64,000 nucleotides of DNA from Sphingobacterium paludis (GCF_004364125.1 NZ_SNZV01000002.1:186001-250000); one strand, 5' to 3'; shown: positions 34,914 through 44,384, counted from the stretch's first letter. Numbers and translations: made by a program. The notes: generated by a model not told the origin, from the sequence alone.

Positions 34914-37241
34914 CTAGCGTATAGGTGGTGCCGTGCTTCCCGACTCGCTCTTTTTTTCTGCTGCGGTGGTTGCCTTTTCGCCTTCGCGCGCTGCCGGTTT
35001 CACAGGTTGTACCGGAGCCTCCGTTGCAGCATCATCCGGCTCTGTCGTTATATCCGTCGGACTTTTTGCTTCATTTCCTTCTGCACCAGACACACCATCT
35101 TTTGGTATCTCACGCTTACGATTGATCATGTCTTCTTTGGATTGAGGTCGATCTTGCGGTCGCCAAATAAAACCGGGCAGCACTTCGTTCTCCTGGTTCA
35201 CCAAACGGAATGGATATACTTTTTGATCCACCTTGCGGATAGTAATATAGTCGATGATCTTTTTGCCTTCCATCTTGATCTTTATTCGGGCTCCTCGATC
35301 ATGAAACATTTCCGTAATTGTATTGGTTTTGTCGTTGGTAGAGAATACGAGGTTTTCCGCGTTTCCATCTACGTACATCCGATCGATGGAATTGTTGGCG
35401 AAGAAAGCGGTGATCTTTCTTCCCTTCAACTGATTGTACTTGATGGAATCCAAAACGGCATTCACCATGAATGCATTCGCTATCAACAAGGCATTATCCA
35501 TTTTCTGGTTCCTGATCTGCATGTATATCGTATCTGATGAGATCTGTGATCCATCGGCCCATATCATAGGTCGTCCCATAAAGCGGAACATCGAGTCGGC
35601 CATCCCATAGTATACTGAATCGGCGACCGCTTGCAGATCTGATTTAAACATGCGGACATTGTAGTAGGCCTTCACAATCCGGGTTCGAGCTGTGTCAAGA
35701 TACGCTTGATTGGAGGTGTCCTTAAAAGCGGTATCAGGTTTCTGTACCGCGGTTAGCGCCTGGTTGATCAAACTATCTGCCTCGGCTTCGCGCGGCACAA
35801 TGGCGCGCTGGCGAATAACAGAATCTTGCTGTAAAGTCTTTGCAATATCTGTTTCCGGTGGTACGCGGGCCGGTGGTGTTTTTGTAGGCTGTTTGGCCGG
35901 AGCTTTTTTCACTTCTGTACCTTTACTAACCGGCTCTTGCGCCGTTCCGGGCGATTCTTTTTTCAGGAGACTATCTACACCTGCGGTATCAACTAACGTA
36001 GAATCTTGTAGCAAATTTTCTCCTTCGCCATTGTCGCCGATATCGAAACCATCATCGTCTCCGTAGTCCACATCCTCGTCCACATCAAGTTCTCCACCGC
36101 TGCGGTCTAGGTTGAATTTTAGCGCTTTGTAATCTTTCAATAATATCATGCGAGAAAACAGCGTGTCGGCGGTCATATACACCGAATCCACGGCAGGCTT
36201 CTCTGGCTTTAGCGTTGTTACTGCGGTGGAGTCACTGCCTAGCCCTGTATTTTCATCCGCTAAACTTACGGCCACTTCTTCGGTTTCTTTTTTTCGTTTG
36301 TTTTTCTTTGAATCAGTTTCTAGGGGGGCTTGTGCCGTGCTATCGGGGGGCGCCGTCTCGGTAGAGTCATTATTTACGACCATCGTAATCAGCGGTTTCT
36401 CGGTCATGGTTATGGACTCATCAAGCTGGTTGTAAAGGCCATATCCGCCCTGCGCGTAAAACTTATCTAAGGTGTCTACAAAAACTACATTCCGAAAAGC
36501 TTTTCCTATGCCTGATGCACGTTCGTAATGCAGGCTGTCACCTTTTAGAAAACGGGTTCCTTCCGTATAGAGGTTATTCTTTGAAAAGTTTGCAACGCCG
36601 GTCTCGGTGTTGTAGTTTCCTTTTTCCGTGTACAAATTCTCTCCTTTTGTACCTTTGATATTTGTTGGCCCGAAAAAATAGGTCATGCGCTGCGCGGAAT
36701 TATAGCGCATCGTATCGGTGTATATTTTTACATTGGCTGTGCGAACAACTACTTTGTTTCGAAAATAGGCATCCTTCGTGTTCTCGAAATAATAGGCATT
36801 TTTTGACGTGATGGTGTCGCCTTTAGAGATAATGCGGCCGCCGCCCGTGTATGTGCCTATTTTTTCGCGCATCTTGTATACAAGGAAATTTGTCGTCAAT
36901 ACGGAGTTCGCATCTACCATACGCACATTATTCGTTAGGGTAGCTATTTGCGGTGTCGCGTCGTAATGCAGACGATCCGCGTAAATCACCGTTCCTGATG
37001 GCTGCGTGATAACCACGTTTCCGAATGCTTCAAAAAATTGCCGCTTCAACTCGTCTTCATATAAGATACCGCTATCTGCCGAAAGTGTATTCCCTTTATG
37101 CGAATATACCGGTTGGATGCTGCTAAATCCCTTCTGCTCAATAATAGTACTGTAGCGAGAGGAAACCAATCTCAGTTCGTCTTGAGCGAATAGAGTTTGG
37201 AGGCAAAGCAATGCGAATATGAAGGCTAAACAGTGTTTCAC
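34914..37241 (-). CDS. OstA-like (LptA-like) exported protein
   Basis: A 775-residue exported protein (signal peptide MKHCLAFIFALLCLQTLFAQ) with the OstA-like N-terminal fold of LptA/LptD, which binds lipopolysaccharide. Repeating strands carry motifs such as GNVVITQPSGTVIYADRLHYDA, AYYFENTKDAYFRNKVVVRT and YTEKGNYNTETGVANFSKNNLYTEG. A long disordered region rich in Asp, Thr, Pro and Ala (about 290-480) separates two folded halves, and a second low-complexity stretch forms the C-terminus. It starts with GTG at 37241; the -7 element TATTTTTG ends 5 nt before it. Likely part of outer-membrane biogenesis; the exact role is unproven. Confidence 0.88.
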   Translation of the reverse strand: MKHCLAFIFALLCLQTLFAQDELRLVSSRYSTIIEQKGFSSIQPVYSHKGNTLSADSGILYEDELKRQFFEAFGNVVITQPSGTVIYADRLHYDATPQIATLTNNVRMVDANSVLTTNFLVYKMREKIGTYTGGGRIISKGDTITSKNAYYFENTKDAYFRNKVVVRTANVKIYTDTMRYNSAQRMTYFFGPTNIKGTKGENLYTEKGNYNTETGVANFSKNNLYTEGTRFLKGDSLHYERASGIGKAFRNVVFVDTLDKFYAQGGYGLYNQLDESITMTEKPLITMVVNNDSTETAPPDSTAQAPLETDSKKNKRKKETEEVAVSLADENTGLGSDSTAVTTLKPEKPAVDSVYMTADTLFSRMILLKDYKALKFNLDRSGGELDVDEDVDYGDDDGFDIGDNGEGENLLQDSTLVDTAGVDSLLKKESPGTAQEPVSKGTEVKKAPAKQPTKTPPARVPPETDIAKTLQQDSVIRQRAIVPREAEADSLINQALTAVQKPDTAFKDTSNQAYLDTARTRIVKAYYNVRMFKSDLQAVADSVYYGMADSMFRFMGRPMIWADGSQISSDTIYMQIRNQKMDNALLIANAFMVNAVLDSIKYNQLKGRKITAFFANNSIDRMYVDGNAENLVFSTNDKTNTITEMFHDRGARIKIKMEGKKIIDYITIRKVDQKVYPFRLVNQENEVLPGFIWRPQDRPQSKEDMINRKREIPKDGVSGAEGNEAKSPTDITTEPDDAATEAPVQPVKPAAREGEKATTAAEKKSESGSTAPPIR

Positions 37242-37246
37242 GAGCG

Positions 37247-37254
37247 CAAAAATA
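37247..37254 (-). promoter_or_regulatory. -7 element before the OstA-like gene
   Basis: TATTTTTG on the minus strand, 5 nt before the GTG start. The transcript would begin at the start codon. Confidence 0.5.
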
Positions 37255-37325
37255 GCTAATAAAAAAGCAAAAAAATGTTAAAGGACAAATTTTCCCGGTA
37301 AATACTTTTGGCAGCAATAATCTCT

Positions 37326-37333
37326 TAACTTTG
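37326..37333 (+). promoter_or_regulatory. -7 element before tilS
   Basis: TAACTTTG, 4 nt before the tilS ATG. TTTG at 37307-37310 is 15 bp upstream, short for a -33 element. A leaderless mRNA is implied. Confidence 0.5.
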
Positions 37334-37337
37334 ACCT

Positions 37338-38672
37338 ATGGATTTGCTTCGTCAATTTCGAAAACACCTGCAGGAGTCTTTATGTATTTCCGAGAATCAT
37401 CGCATTGTGCTGGCTGTGAGCGGTGGGCGAGACTCGATGCTGATGGCTTATTTGTTTATAGAAGCTGGTTATGCGTGTGTGATTGCTCACTGTAATTTCA
37501 AACTGCGAGGTGCAGAGTCGGACAAAGATGAGGCACTGGTTCGCGAATTTGCGAAGGCGTATAAAGTGCCTTTTGTGCGACGCGATTTTGACACGGCGCG
37601 TTATGCCGAAGATAAGCATATTTCTATCCAAATGGCCGCTCGCGAATTGCGCTACCTATGGTTTGAAGAGTTGCGCGTGCAAGAAAGCGCGGAATGGATT
37701 GCTATCGCGCAACATCAGAACGATCATATCGAGACGACATTGCTCAACTTGACACGCGGCACAGGGCTTCGCGGGCTTCGTGGAATATTGCCTAAACAAG
37801 GGCATCTTATCCGACCCCTACTATTTCTTTCCAGTGAGCAGGTAACGGCACAGGTGGCAAGTCTTGCGATACCTTTTCGAGACGATCAATCAAATTTTTC
37901 GACAAAGTATGCACGCAACAAGATCCGTCTGGAAGTGGTCCCGAAGCTGAAAGAAATCAGTCCAGATTTTGACGCGATTATGGTCGACAATATCGCTAAT
38001 TTTCAAGAATCTTACCGACTGCTACAATCTTTTGTAAGCCCTATTCGAGAACAACTTTTTTTGCGTAAGGCAAGGGACATCGAACTTCTTAAAACGGCCT
38101 TGGCACCCTACATAGACAATCTCAGTTTACTGTTTGAGCTATTTCGACCTTATGGCTTTTCCAAATCGGTATTGCAAGATCTTCAGGGCGCCTGGGAGGG
38201 CGAATCAGGGCGGTATTTCCAGTCTCCGGACTATGAAATGCTTTTGGATAGGCATGTCATCCGCCTAAGGCATTTGACAGAACCCCACGAGGGACCTACT
38301 GGTACCGTAGATGTGCAAATGGATAGCGCGCTAACCCGTTTCTGCGATCGAATTTTTGAGACGAACCTGAGCGAGGACGTATCCATCGTGCGGGATACTA
38401 CGATAGCAAAGCTGGATTTTGATCATTTAATTTTTCCTTTACGGATTCGCTTTTGGGAAGAAGGCGACGCATTCTATCCGTTGGGCATGTCAGGAAGACA
38501 AAAGGTGAGTGACTTTTTTATTCAGCAAAAGATTGATCGGTATACGAAGAAGCAGATACCGCTGTTGATAAATGGCAATGGCCATATCCTATGGATCGCC
38601 GGCTATCGAATGGATAACCGCTATCGGATTACGAAAAGTACAAAAAAAGTGTTTACTTTAGTTTACAAATAA
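37338..38672 (+). CDS. tilS: tRNA(Ile)-lysidine synthetase
   Basis: TilS (444 aa) attaches lysine to C34 of tRNA-Ile with anticodon CAU, changing both its codon reading and its charging. The ATP pyrophosphatase P-loop SGGRDS is at residues 28-33, with HCNFKLRGAESDKDE and AIAQHQNDHIETTLLNLTRGTGLRGLRGI following. The middle helical region and a C-terminal domain (PLRIRFWEEGDAFYPLGMSGRQKVSDFFIQQKIDR ... LLINGNGHILWIAGYRMDNRYRIT) complete the long form of the enzyme. A small membrane-protein gene follows after 5 bp. Divergent from the OstA-like gene. Confidence 0.95.
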   Translation: MDLLRQFRKHLQESLCISENHRIVLAVSGGRDSMLMAYLFIEAGYACVIAHCNFKLRGAESDKDEALVREFAKAYKVPFVRRDFDTARYAEDKHISIQMAARELRYLWFEELRVQESAEWIAIAQHQNDHIETTLLNLTRGTGLRGLRGILPKQGHLIRPLLFLSSEQVTAQVASLAIPFRDDQSNFSTKYARNKIRLEVVPKLKEISPDFDAIMVDNIANFQESYRLLQSFVSPIREQLFLRKARDIELLKTALAPYIDNLSLLFELFRPYGFSKSVLQDLQGAWEGESGRYFQSPDYEMLLDRHVIRLRHLTEPHEGPTGTVDVQMDSALTRFCDRIFETNLSEDVSIVRDTTIAKLDFDHLIFPLRIRFWEEGDAFYPLGMSGRQKVSDFFIQQKIDRYTKKQIPLLINGNGHILWIAGYRMDNRYRITKSTKKVFTLVYK

Positions 38673-38677
38673 GGGCT

Positions 38678-39169
38678 ATGGACGAACAGTATATATTTCA
38701 GGAAAAGCAATACTTAGGGCGTGATGCGACCTGGCTAAGCGTGCGTATGATTTTGGTATTGTTTTGCTTTGTGGCTTACTATCTAAATCTTAATCATTTG
38801 GCGTCAAGCCAATTGTTTTTTATCGTAGGCGTCAGCATCATCATCGTCTCGGTTATTATGATCTATATGGTTCATTACAAGACGGTGGTGGGAGAGAAGT
38901 TTCTTATTATCAGTGGGCTTTGGTCTTCCCGTTTGGTAAAGATCGACCTCTACAATATTGTCAAAGTGGAACGTAAGCCTTACAGCCTGTTTATCTTTAA
39001 TAATCCGGTTTACAATCTCCATAAAAACGGTAAAATTCGCTTCTATTCTGGTGGAAAGGACTCTGTATGGCTCACAGATAAGGAGGGATTGGTTTACATC
39101 ATCGGCTCTTACCGTGCGGCGGAACTTGTCCGGGCAGTGAATGAGGCCAAAGCCAAATTGAAAAGCTAG
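38678..39169 (+). CDS. Membrane protein with PH-like domain, hypothetical
   Basis: A 163-residue protein with two hydrophobic segments (MILVLFCFVAYYLNL and LFFIVGVSIIIVSVIMIYMV) followed by a beta-rich region (YKTVVGEKFLIISGLWSSRLVKIDLYNIVKVERKPYSLF ... KIRFYSGGKDSVWLTDKEGLVYIIGS), the layout of small bacterial PH-like (bPH2/YdbT-type) membrane proteins. It begins 5 bp after tilS and is probably co-transcribed. Function unknown; the domain call rests on pattern only. Confidence 0.7.
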   Translation: MDEQYIFQEKQYLGRDATWLSVRMILVLFCFVAYYLNLNHLASSQLFFIVGVSIIIVSVIMIYMVHYKTVVGEKFLIISGLWSSRLVKIDLYNIVKVERKPYSLFIFNNPVYNLHKNGKIRFYSGGKDSVWLTDKEGLVYIIGSYRAAELVRAVNEAKAKLKS

Positions 39170-39254
39170 ACCATTGCCACAACATCACGACGTTAAATTC
39201 TGTTAACGCCATCATGCTGACATTTTATTGACGAAACGGTTTCCAGATTTTTAG

Positions 39255-39262
39255 TAAATTTG
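39255..39262 (+). promoter_or_regulatory. -7 element before the DUF4834 gene
   Basis: TAAATTTG matches TAnnTTTG, 16 bp before the ATG at 39279. Confidence 0.5.
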
Positions 39263-39278
39263 GTAAAATAGTTTGAGC

Positions 39279-39590
39279 ATGGAATCTTTATTGAAATTTA
39301 TCGTTATATTTTTTATTGTGTTTTACGGCGTAAAGTATCTTTTTCGCCTACTAATGCCGTTTGCATTGCGCAAGATGACGGAACGGTTAATGCAGAAAGC
39401 ACAACAGGGACAGACAGGAGGAGGACAATATCAATACCAGAGTACCAATCCATTTGATCAGTTTAAACAACAAAAGTCAGCCGAACATCAGGGAGAGATC
39501 CGCGTAGATTATGTGCCAACGGATGAAGCAAAAGATAGAAAGGGAACCCAGACTGCAGGTGAATTCGTAGATTTTGAAGAGATAAAGTAA
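39279..39590 (+). CDS. DUF4834 family protein
   Basis: A 103-residue protein with one N-terminal membrane helix (LLKFIVIFFIVFYGVKYLFRLLMPFAL), a basic stretch, a Gln/Gly-rich linker and an acidic C-terminus (EIRVDYVPTDEAKDRKGTQTAGEFVDFEEIK). This layout matches DUF4834, a Bacteroidota family found near recF. I chose the ATG at 39279 over a TTG 6 bases upstream. A terminator follows, then recF. Function is unknown. Confidence 0.8.
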   Translation: MESLLKFIVIFFIVFYGVKYLFRLLMPFALRKMTERLMQKAQQGQTGGGQYQYQSTNPFDQFKQQKSAEHQGEIRVDYVPTDEAKDRKGTQTAGEFVDFEEIK

Positions 39591-39619
39591 ATCTGTATTC
39601 TGAAATTATTTAATAGTAC

Positions 39620-39649
39620 GGGGCAATAGATTTTGCCCCTTCGTTTTTT
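39620..39649 (+). terminator. Rho-independent terminator between the DUF4834 gene and recF
   Basis: GGGGCAA (39620-39626) pairs with TTGCCCC (39633-39639), followed by TTCGTTTTTT. Confidence 0.82.
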
Positions 39650-39655
39650 AATAGT

Positions 39656-39663
39656 TATTTTTG
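39656..39663 (+). promoter_or_regulatory. -7 element of recF
   Basis: TATTTTTG matches TAnnTTTG and lies just after the terminator, 17 bp before the recF ATG at 39681. It supports the downstream ATG rather than the in-frame start at 39633. Confidence 0.6.
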
Positions 39664-39680
39664 ATTTTTCCCTTTTCTAC

Positions 39681-40784
39681 ATGTGGCTAAAACAACTTTC
39701 CGTTTTAAATTTTAAAAACTATACGGAGTCTTCTTTAGAATTTTTGCCGCAAGCAAATGCATTTGCGGGTACCAACGGTGCGGGTAAAACCAATTTGCTG
39801 GATGCCATTCACTACCTTGCCCTTTGCAAGTCTTATTTTAATCCTATTGATGCGCAACATATCAAGAAGGGAGAGGATTGGTTTATGGTGCAAGGCGAAT
39901 TTGATAAAGAATACGCCGCTGATACTATATCATGTAGCCTCAAAAGAAACCAAAAGAAGCAGTTCAAGAAAAACAAGAAAGATTACCAAAGACTCGCCGA
40001 CCATATTGGTCAGTTTCCGCTGGTGATGATTTCGCCCAGTGATACTAATATTGTGACCGAGGGGAGCGAAGAGCGGCGCAAATTTATGGACAATGTCATC
40101 TCGCAAACCGACAACCATTATTTGGATATACTCATCCAATACAATAAAATTTTGTTGCAGCGAAATACCTTACTCAAGCAGATCAAGGAAAGAGGCGTGT
40201 TTGATATCGGTCTGTTGGAAGTTTTGGATGCGCAGTTGGCGAATGTCGGGGAGCGCATTTTCTTACGAAGGAAGCGCTTTATGGAAGCTTTTCTTCCAGA
40301 ATTTGAACGCTACTATGCTTTTCTTGCAGAAGGGGCGGAGACGGTTTCTTTGGTGTATGATTCGCCTTTGATGCGCGACGGTTTCGAAAACCTGTTAAGA
40401 AACTCATTGGAAAAAGATCGTTTGTTGGAACGTACCACGCAGGGGATCCATAAAGATGATCTTTTGTTTACGATACACGAGGGCATGCTGCTGAAGAAGT
40501 TTGGCTCCCAAGGTCAGCAAAAATCCTTTTTAATTGCGTTGAAACTGGCTCAATACAGTTTTCTGCGTAGCTGCAAAAGCTACAAGCCCCTGCTGTTACT
40601 GGACGATATTTTTGATAAGCTTGACGTTCATCGCACCCGTAAGCTCATGAAGCTCGTGTCTGACGATGAATTTGGCCAGATTTTCTTGACCGATACCGAT
40701 GGGGAAAGAATAAGACGTATCTTTGAGGAAATAGGAAAGCCAATTCGTATTTTTGAAGTTAAAGGAGGCAGGGTAGATGTATAA
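39681..40784 (+). CDS. recF: DNA replication and repair protein RecF
   Basis: RecF (367 aa) is an SMC-like ATPase that helps load RecA at gapped DNA with RecO and RecR. The N-terminus MWLKQLSVLNFKNY is typical, Walker A is GTNGAGKTNLL, the signature region is LKKFGSQGQQKSFLIALKLAQ and Walker B is LLLLDDIFDKLD. The start at 39681 is set by homology of the N-terminus and the promoter at 39656-39663. The stop overlaps the next gene by 8 bp, implying coupled translation with the DciA-like protein. Confidence 0.95.
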   Translation: MWLKQLSVLNFKNYTESSLEFLPQANAFAGTNGAGKTNLLDAIHYLALCKSYFNPIDAQHIKKGEDWFMVQGEFDKEYAADTISCSLKRNQKKQFKKNKKDYQRLADHIGQFPLVMISPSDTNIVTEGSEERRKFMDNVISQTDNHYLDILIQYNKILLQRNTLLKQIKERGVFDIGLLEVLDAQLANVGERIFLRRKRFMEAFLPEFERYYAFLAEGAETVSLVYDSPLMRDGFENLLRNSLEKDRLLERTTQGIHKDDLLFTIHEGMLLKKFGSQGQQKSFLIALKLAQYSFLRSCKSYKPLLLLDDIFDKLDVHRTRKLMKLVSDDEFGQIFLTDTDGERIRRIFEEIGKPIRIFEVKGGRVDV

Positions 40785-41091
40785 GAAGAAATTTGATGAA
40801 ATTCCGACGAAGGATGATGTCGGCATTAAAGAGGCCGTTGAAAAATGGATCGAAGTCTACCGGCTGCGTTCGAAATTTGATGAATCATCCATCGTAACGG
40901 CTTGGCCCAAAATTATTGGGAGTGCCATCGCCAATCGTACCCAAAAGATCTATATTCACGATAAAAAACTCTTCGTGCGCGTGGAGTCTGCCGTAATCAA
41001 AAACGAACTGGCTATGATGCGTCGACAGATTATCGGGCGTGTTAATGAATACGTAGGGCACGTTGTGGTTGAAGAGTTTATTATCCTTTAG
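40777..41091 (+). CDS. DUF721 / DciA-like protein
   Basis: A 104-residue protein of the DUF721 family, which includes DciA, the ancestral loader of the replicative helicase DnaB in bacteria lacking DnaC/DnaI. Recognisable features are the N-terminal helical part (IKEAVEKWIEVYRLRSKFDESSIVTAWPKIIGSAIANRTQKI) and the KH-like beta part (IYIHDKKLFVRVESAVIKNELAMMRRQII). It overlaps recF by 8 bp, a link seen in several Bacteroidota. Helicase-loading activity is inferred from the family. Confidence 0.85.
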   Translation: MYKKKFDEIPTKDDVGIKEAVEKWIEVYRLRSKFDESSIVTAWPKIIGSAIANRTQKIYIHDKKLFVRVESAVIKNELAMMRRQIIGRVNEYVGHVVVEEFIIL

Positions 41092-41093
41092 TC

Positions 41094-41660
41094 ATGGATA
41101 TCGCCGCTATCTTTAGTGAAGCCTTCCAAATCTCAAAAACGCATGCACTGCAGTTTGCGGATAAGTTTACACCAGAAGTACTCCCTAAAAATGCCTTTTT
41201 TCTTGAAACGGGAGAGCGCTGCAATAGATTCAGTTTTATAGCTTCCGGTCTGGTTCGCGTGTACGCGGAAACGGATAAGAAGGAGGTCACACAATGGATC
41301 GGCGATGCGGGCCACTTTCTGACAGATGTATCATCCTTTCTTTTTCGGCAGCCAGCGCGCTGGAACATCCGCGCGCTATCGGATACCACGCTGTGGACGC
41401 TTTCTTATACAGACTATCTGCGGTTCGAAGCGGAATTGCCCGAATGGAATAAGATGGAAAAGCGATTTGTAGCCAAGTGTTTTGCGTTGATGGAAAGCCG
41501 TATTTTTGATTTTATCGCATTATCGGCAGAAGAGCGCTACGAGCGTTATTTTAGCATGTTTCCCCAACATTTCAATCAGGTGCCTTTACAATACATCGCT
41601 TCGGTTTTGGGCATGAGCGCCGAGACCTTAAGCCGAATTCGCGCAAAACAGTTTTCTTGA
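41094..41660 (+). CDS. Crp/Fnr family transcriptional regulator
   Basis: A 188-residue regulator. The N-terminal cyclic-nucleotide-binding-like beta-roll is visible (FFLETGERCNRFSFIASGLVRVYAETDKKEVTQWIG ... WTLSYTDYLRF). The C-terminal helix-turn-helix is compact (VPLQYIASVLGMSAETLSRIRAKQF). The cAMP-contact Arg of E. coli Crp is not apparent, so the effector is unknown. Such short Crp-like proteins in Bacteroidota often act on adjacent genes; the SRPBCC gene starts 45 bp downstream on the same strand. Confidence 0.88.
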   Translation: MDIAAIFSEAFQISKTHALQFADKFTPEVLPKNAFFLETGERCNRFSFIASGLVRVYAETDKKEVTQWIGDAGHFLTDVSSFLFRQPARWNIRALSDTTLWTLSYTDYLRFEAELPEWNKMEKRFVAKCFALMESRIFDFIALSAEERYERYFSMFPQHFNQVPLQYIASVLGMSAETLSRIRAKQFS

Positions 41661-41704
41661 TTTTTATCAAGTGAATGCTGCGGGCGATCTACTATTTTCG
41701 GGCT

Positions 41705-42160
41705 ATGGGAAAATTACATATAGAACAGCAGGTGACCATTAACGCATCGTCGGATGAAGTCTGGGCCGTGTTCGCCAACTTTCAGGCGTATCATGAATGG
41801 AGTCCAACCGTACGTTTTTTGGCATCAGCCCCCGAAGTAGGAAAATCAATCACTGTTTTGTTGCAGCAACCCAACGGAAAAAGAATGACGATGCATCCCA
41901 AGGTGCTTCGCCTTTCGGCTAACAAAGAGCTGCGTTGGCGAGGTCGATTGTTCTTGCCCGGCATTTTTGACGGCGAGCACTATTTCATGCTGAAGCCATT
42001 GGCAAATGGAACAACAGAATTTATACAAGGCGAATATTTTAGTGGTATATTGGTTCCGTTCTTGAGAAAGATGATCTTGGGACCTACACAAGAAGGTTTT
42101 AGGGCATTCAACTATGCATTGAAAAAGCGAGTGGAAGAACAAGAAAAGGTCGATCTATAA
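41705..42160 (+). CDS. SRPBCC domain protein
   Basis: A 151-residue protein with the START/Bet v1-like fold: IEQQVTINASSDEVWAVFANFQAYHEWSPTVRFL at the N-terminus, beta-strands in the middle, and the long C-terminal helix (PTQEGFRAFNYALKKRVEEQEKVDL). The fold binds hydrophobic ligands; the ligand is unknown. ATG 41705 is preferred over a start 30 bases upstream. It follows the Crp-like regulator and may be controlled by it. Its last 6 bp overlap the convergent TsaC-type gene. Confidence 0.82.
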   Translation: MGKLHIEQQVTINASSDEVWAVFANFQAYHEWSPTVRFLASAPEVGKSITVLLQQPNGKRMTMHPKVLRLSANKELRWRGRLFLPGIFDGEHYFMLKPLANGTTEFIQGEYFSGILVPFLRKMILGPTQEGFRAFNYALKKRVEEQEKVDL

Positions 42161-42775
42161 GTAATCTTCCAGATCACCTTTTCCTTCACGAAGCACTTCA
42201 AATTCGCCTGCTGTAAGATCAACTACCGTTGAGGCCACATTGCCGCCGTAGCCTCCATCAATCACGATATCCACCAGGTCTTGATACTTTTCATAGATCA
42301 ATTCCGGATCAGTCGAGTACTCGATGATCTCATCTTCATCGTGAATGGATGATGATACAATCGGATTACCCAGCTCTTTTACAATCTCGCGTACAACGTT
42401 GTTGTCTGGAACCCGAATACCGACAGTCTTCTTTTTTGAACTTAACAATTTAGGGACTTGCCCGCTTGCATTAAAGATAAACGTGAAAGGCCCTGGCAGT
42501 GCCTTTTTCAACACCCGGAAAACAGCCGTGTCGAACGGTTTGGTATAGTTGGAGATATCGGTAAGATCGTAGCAAATGAACGATAGGTTTGATTTTTCAG
42601 GTTTCAACCCACGAATTTGGCAGACCCGTTCAATCGCTTTTTGGTTGGTTATATCACAGCCTATCCCATATACGGTATCTGTAGGGTAGATGATAACACC
42701 GCCTTTTTTAAGCACCTCTACTGCCTGTTGAATGGCTTTAGGATTGGGATTGTCTTCGTATATTTTTAATAACAT
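42155..42775 (-). CDS. L-threonylcarbamoyladenylate synthase (TsaC/Sua5/YciO family)
   Basis: A 206-residue YrdC-fold protein. TsaC-type enzymes make threonylcarbamoyl-AMP from threonine, bicarbonate and ATP for the t6A37 modification of ANN-decoding tRNAs. Conserved blocks are GGVIIYPTDTVYGIGCD, the Lys/Arg-rich QIRGLKPEKSNLSFIC, LPGPFTFIF, VGIRVPDN and GNPIVSSSI. The length and the RGLKPEKSNL sequence are also compatible with the YciO paralogue, whose role is less clear. It is convergent with the SRPBCC gene, sharing 6 bp at the 3' ends. Confidence 0.88.
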   Translation of the reverse strand: MLLKIYEDNPNPKAIQQAVEVLKKGGVIIYPTDTVYGIGCDITNQKAIERVCQIRGLKPEKSNLSFICYDLTDISNYTKPFDTAVFRVLKKALPGPFTFIFNASGQVPKLLSSKKKTVGIRVPDNNVVREIVKELGNPIVSSSIHDEDEIIEYSTDPELIYEKYQDLVDIVIDGGYGGNVASTVVDLTAGEFEVLREGKGDLEDYL

Positions 42776-42850
42776 CTTGCTCTTTTTTATCGAACCGCTT
42801 ATCGGCGATTCGCCGTGATCGTTTTTTTTAAAGTACCCTGTAAAATAGAA

Positions 42851-42877
42851 CCGCCGAACATAGAAAATGTTCGGCGG
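42851..42877 (-). terminator. Hairpin after asnS
   Basis: A perfect 11-bp stem CCGCCGAACAT/ATGTTCGGCGG with a 5-nt loop, 18 bp past the asnS stop. The T-tract on the minus strand is weak. Confidence 0.7.
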
Positions 42878-42894
42878 TGATATACATGTCTTGT

Positions 42895-44340
42895 TTAAAA
42901 CTCTGCGTTTTTAGGCGTTCTAGGAAACGGTATGACATCGCGAATGTTGGTCATACCCGTAACGAATAGAACGAGGCGCTCAAAACCTACGCCGAAACCC
43001 GAGTGCGGTGCTGAGCCGAAACGACGGGTGTCTAGAAACCAATCCATCTCTTCTTCGGGAATACCTACTTCTGCCATGCGCGTCAATAGTTTTTCCAAGT
43101 TTTCCTCACGCTGTGATCCCCCCACCATTTCACCGATTCCAGGAAACAAGATATCCATAGCGCGCACAGTTTGACGCCCTTGAGCATCGGGTTCATTCTG
43201 TTTCATGTAGAATGATTTTATTTCACGCGGGTAATCTGTCAGGATAACGGGTTTTTTAAAGTGCTTTTCTACGAGGTAGCGTTCGTGCTCCGACTGCAAA
43301 TCAGCACCCCATTCTTCGATAAGGTATTTGAATTGCTTCTTTTGATTGGGCTTGCTGCGTTTCAAAATCTCAATGGCATCCGTGTAACTCACGCGTTCAA
43401 ATTCATTCTGTACCACGAATTGCAATTTCGCTACAAGGTCAAGCTCTGAACGTTCAGCCTGTGGCTTCGATTTCTCTTCTTCCAGCAAACGGTTTCTCAA
43501 GAACTCTATTTCATCAGAACAAGCTGTAAGGGCATAGTTTATTACATATTTTAAAAGCTCCTCTGCAAGATCCATATTGTCTTCCAGCTCATAGAAGGCC
43601 ATTTCAGGCTCAATCATCCAAAACTCTGCTAAATGCCGGGTCGTGTTTGAGTTTTCGGCACGGAAAGTAGGTCCGAACGTATAGATATTGCCAAAAGCCA
43701 TTGCGGCCAATTCGCCCTCCAACTGACCAGAAACGGTAAGGTTTGTCGATTTTCCGAAAAAATCCTCCTTAAAGTCAATCTCGCCAGCTTCCGTGCGTGG
43801 TAGGCTGTTCAGGTCTAGTGTTGTGACGCGAAACATTTCGCCCGCTCCTTCGGCATCGGATCCCGTGATAATTGGGGTATGCATATACACAAAATCCCGA
43901 TCGTAGAAAAATTTATTGACAGCAAAGGCCAGGGCATTGCGGACCTTGAAGATGGCATTGAAGGTGCCTGTACGGAAGCGTAGATGCGCAATCTCCCGTA
44001 AAAATTCTAAGCTATGCTTTTTAGGTTGCAATGGAAATTTCTCTGGATCAGAATCCCCTAAAATAGAAAGCTCCGTTACTTTGATTTCTACACGTTGCCC
44101 TTTTCCAAGTGACGCCACAAGCGTGCCTTTCACGCGAAGCGCGGCGCCAGTAGTTATTCTTTTCAAGAGTGTCTCATCGGTGTTTTCAAAATCAACTACG
44201 GCTTGAATATTGTGTATGGTGGAGCCATCATTGATCGCAATAAACTGGTTGTTGCGAAATGTCCTGACCCATCCTTTGACAATAACTTCTTTGCCAATTT
44301 CTTCTGACTGTAACAGTTGTTTTATACGTGTATGTTCCAT
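42895..44340 (-). CDS. asnS: Asparaginyl-tRNA synthetase
   Basis: AsnRS (481 aa) charges tRNA-Asn; its presence suggests direct charging rather than the GatCAB route. The OB-fold anticodon domain leads ([31 protein letters not shown]), followed by the class II core: [55 protein letters not shown] (motif 2) and [29 protein letters not shown] (motif 3). The C-terminus [11 protein letters not shown] is typical of AsnRS. Length is normal. Confidence 0.96.
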   Translation of the reverse strand: MEHTRIKQLLQSEEIGKEVIVKGWVRTFRNNQFIAINDGSTIHNIQAVVDFENTDETLLKRITTGAALRVKGTLVASLGKGQRVEIKVTELSILGDSDPEKFPLQPKKHSLEFLREIAHLRFRTGTFNAIFKVRNALAFAVNKFFYDRDFVYMHTPIITGSDAEGAGEMFRVTTLDLNSLPRTEAGEIDFKEDFFGKSTNLTVSGQLEGELAAMAFGNIYTFGPTFRAENSNTTRHLAEFWMIEPEMAFYELEDNMDLAEELLKYVINYALTACSDEIEFLRNRLLEEEKSKPQAERSELDLVAKLQFVVQNEFERVSYTDAIEILKRSKPNQKKQFKYLIEEWGADLQSEHERYLVEKHFKKPVILTDYPREIKSFYMKQNEPDAQGRQTVRAMDILFPGIGEMVGGSQREENLEKLLTRMAEVGIPEEEMDWFLDTRRFGSAPHSGFGVGFERLVLFVTGMTNIRDVIPFPRTPKNAEF

Positions 44341-44384
44341 GAGTATGCAATAATGAGCGTCTTATGTTGTCGGATTTGAGCTTA

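Noticed and set aside
34893..35537. Long plus-strand ORF (214 aa) opposite the OstA-like gene
   Set aside because: Rich in Cys, Arg, Phe and His, and lies entirely antisense to a well-supported gene; a codon-bias shadow.
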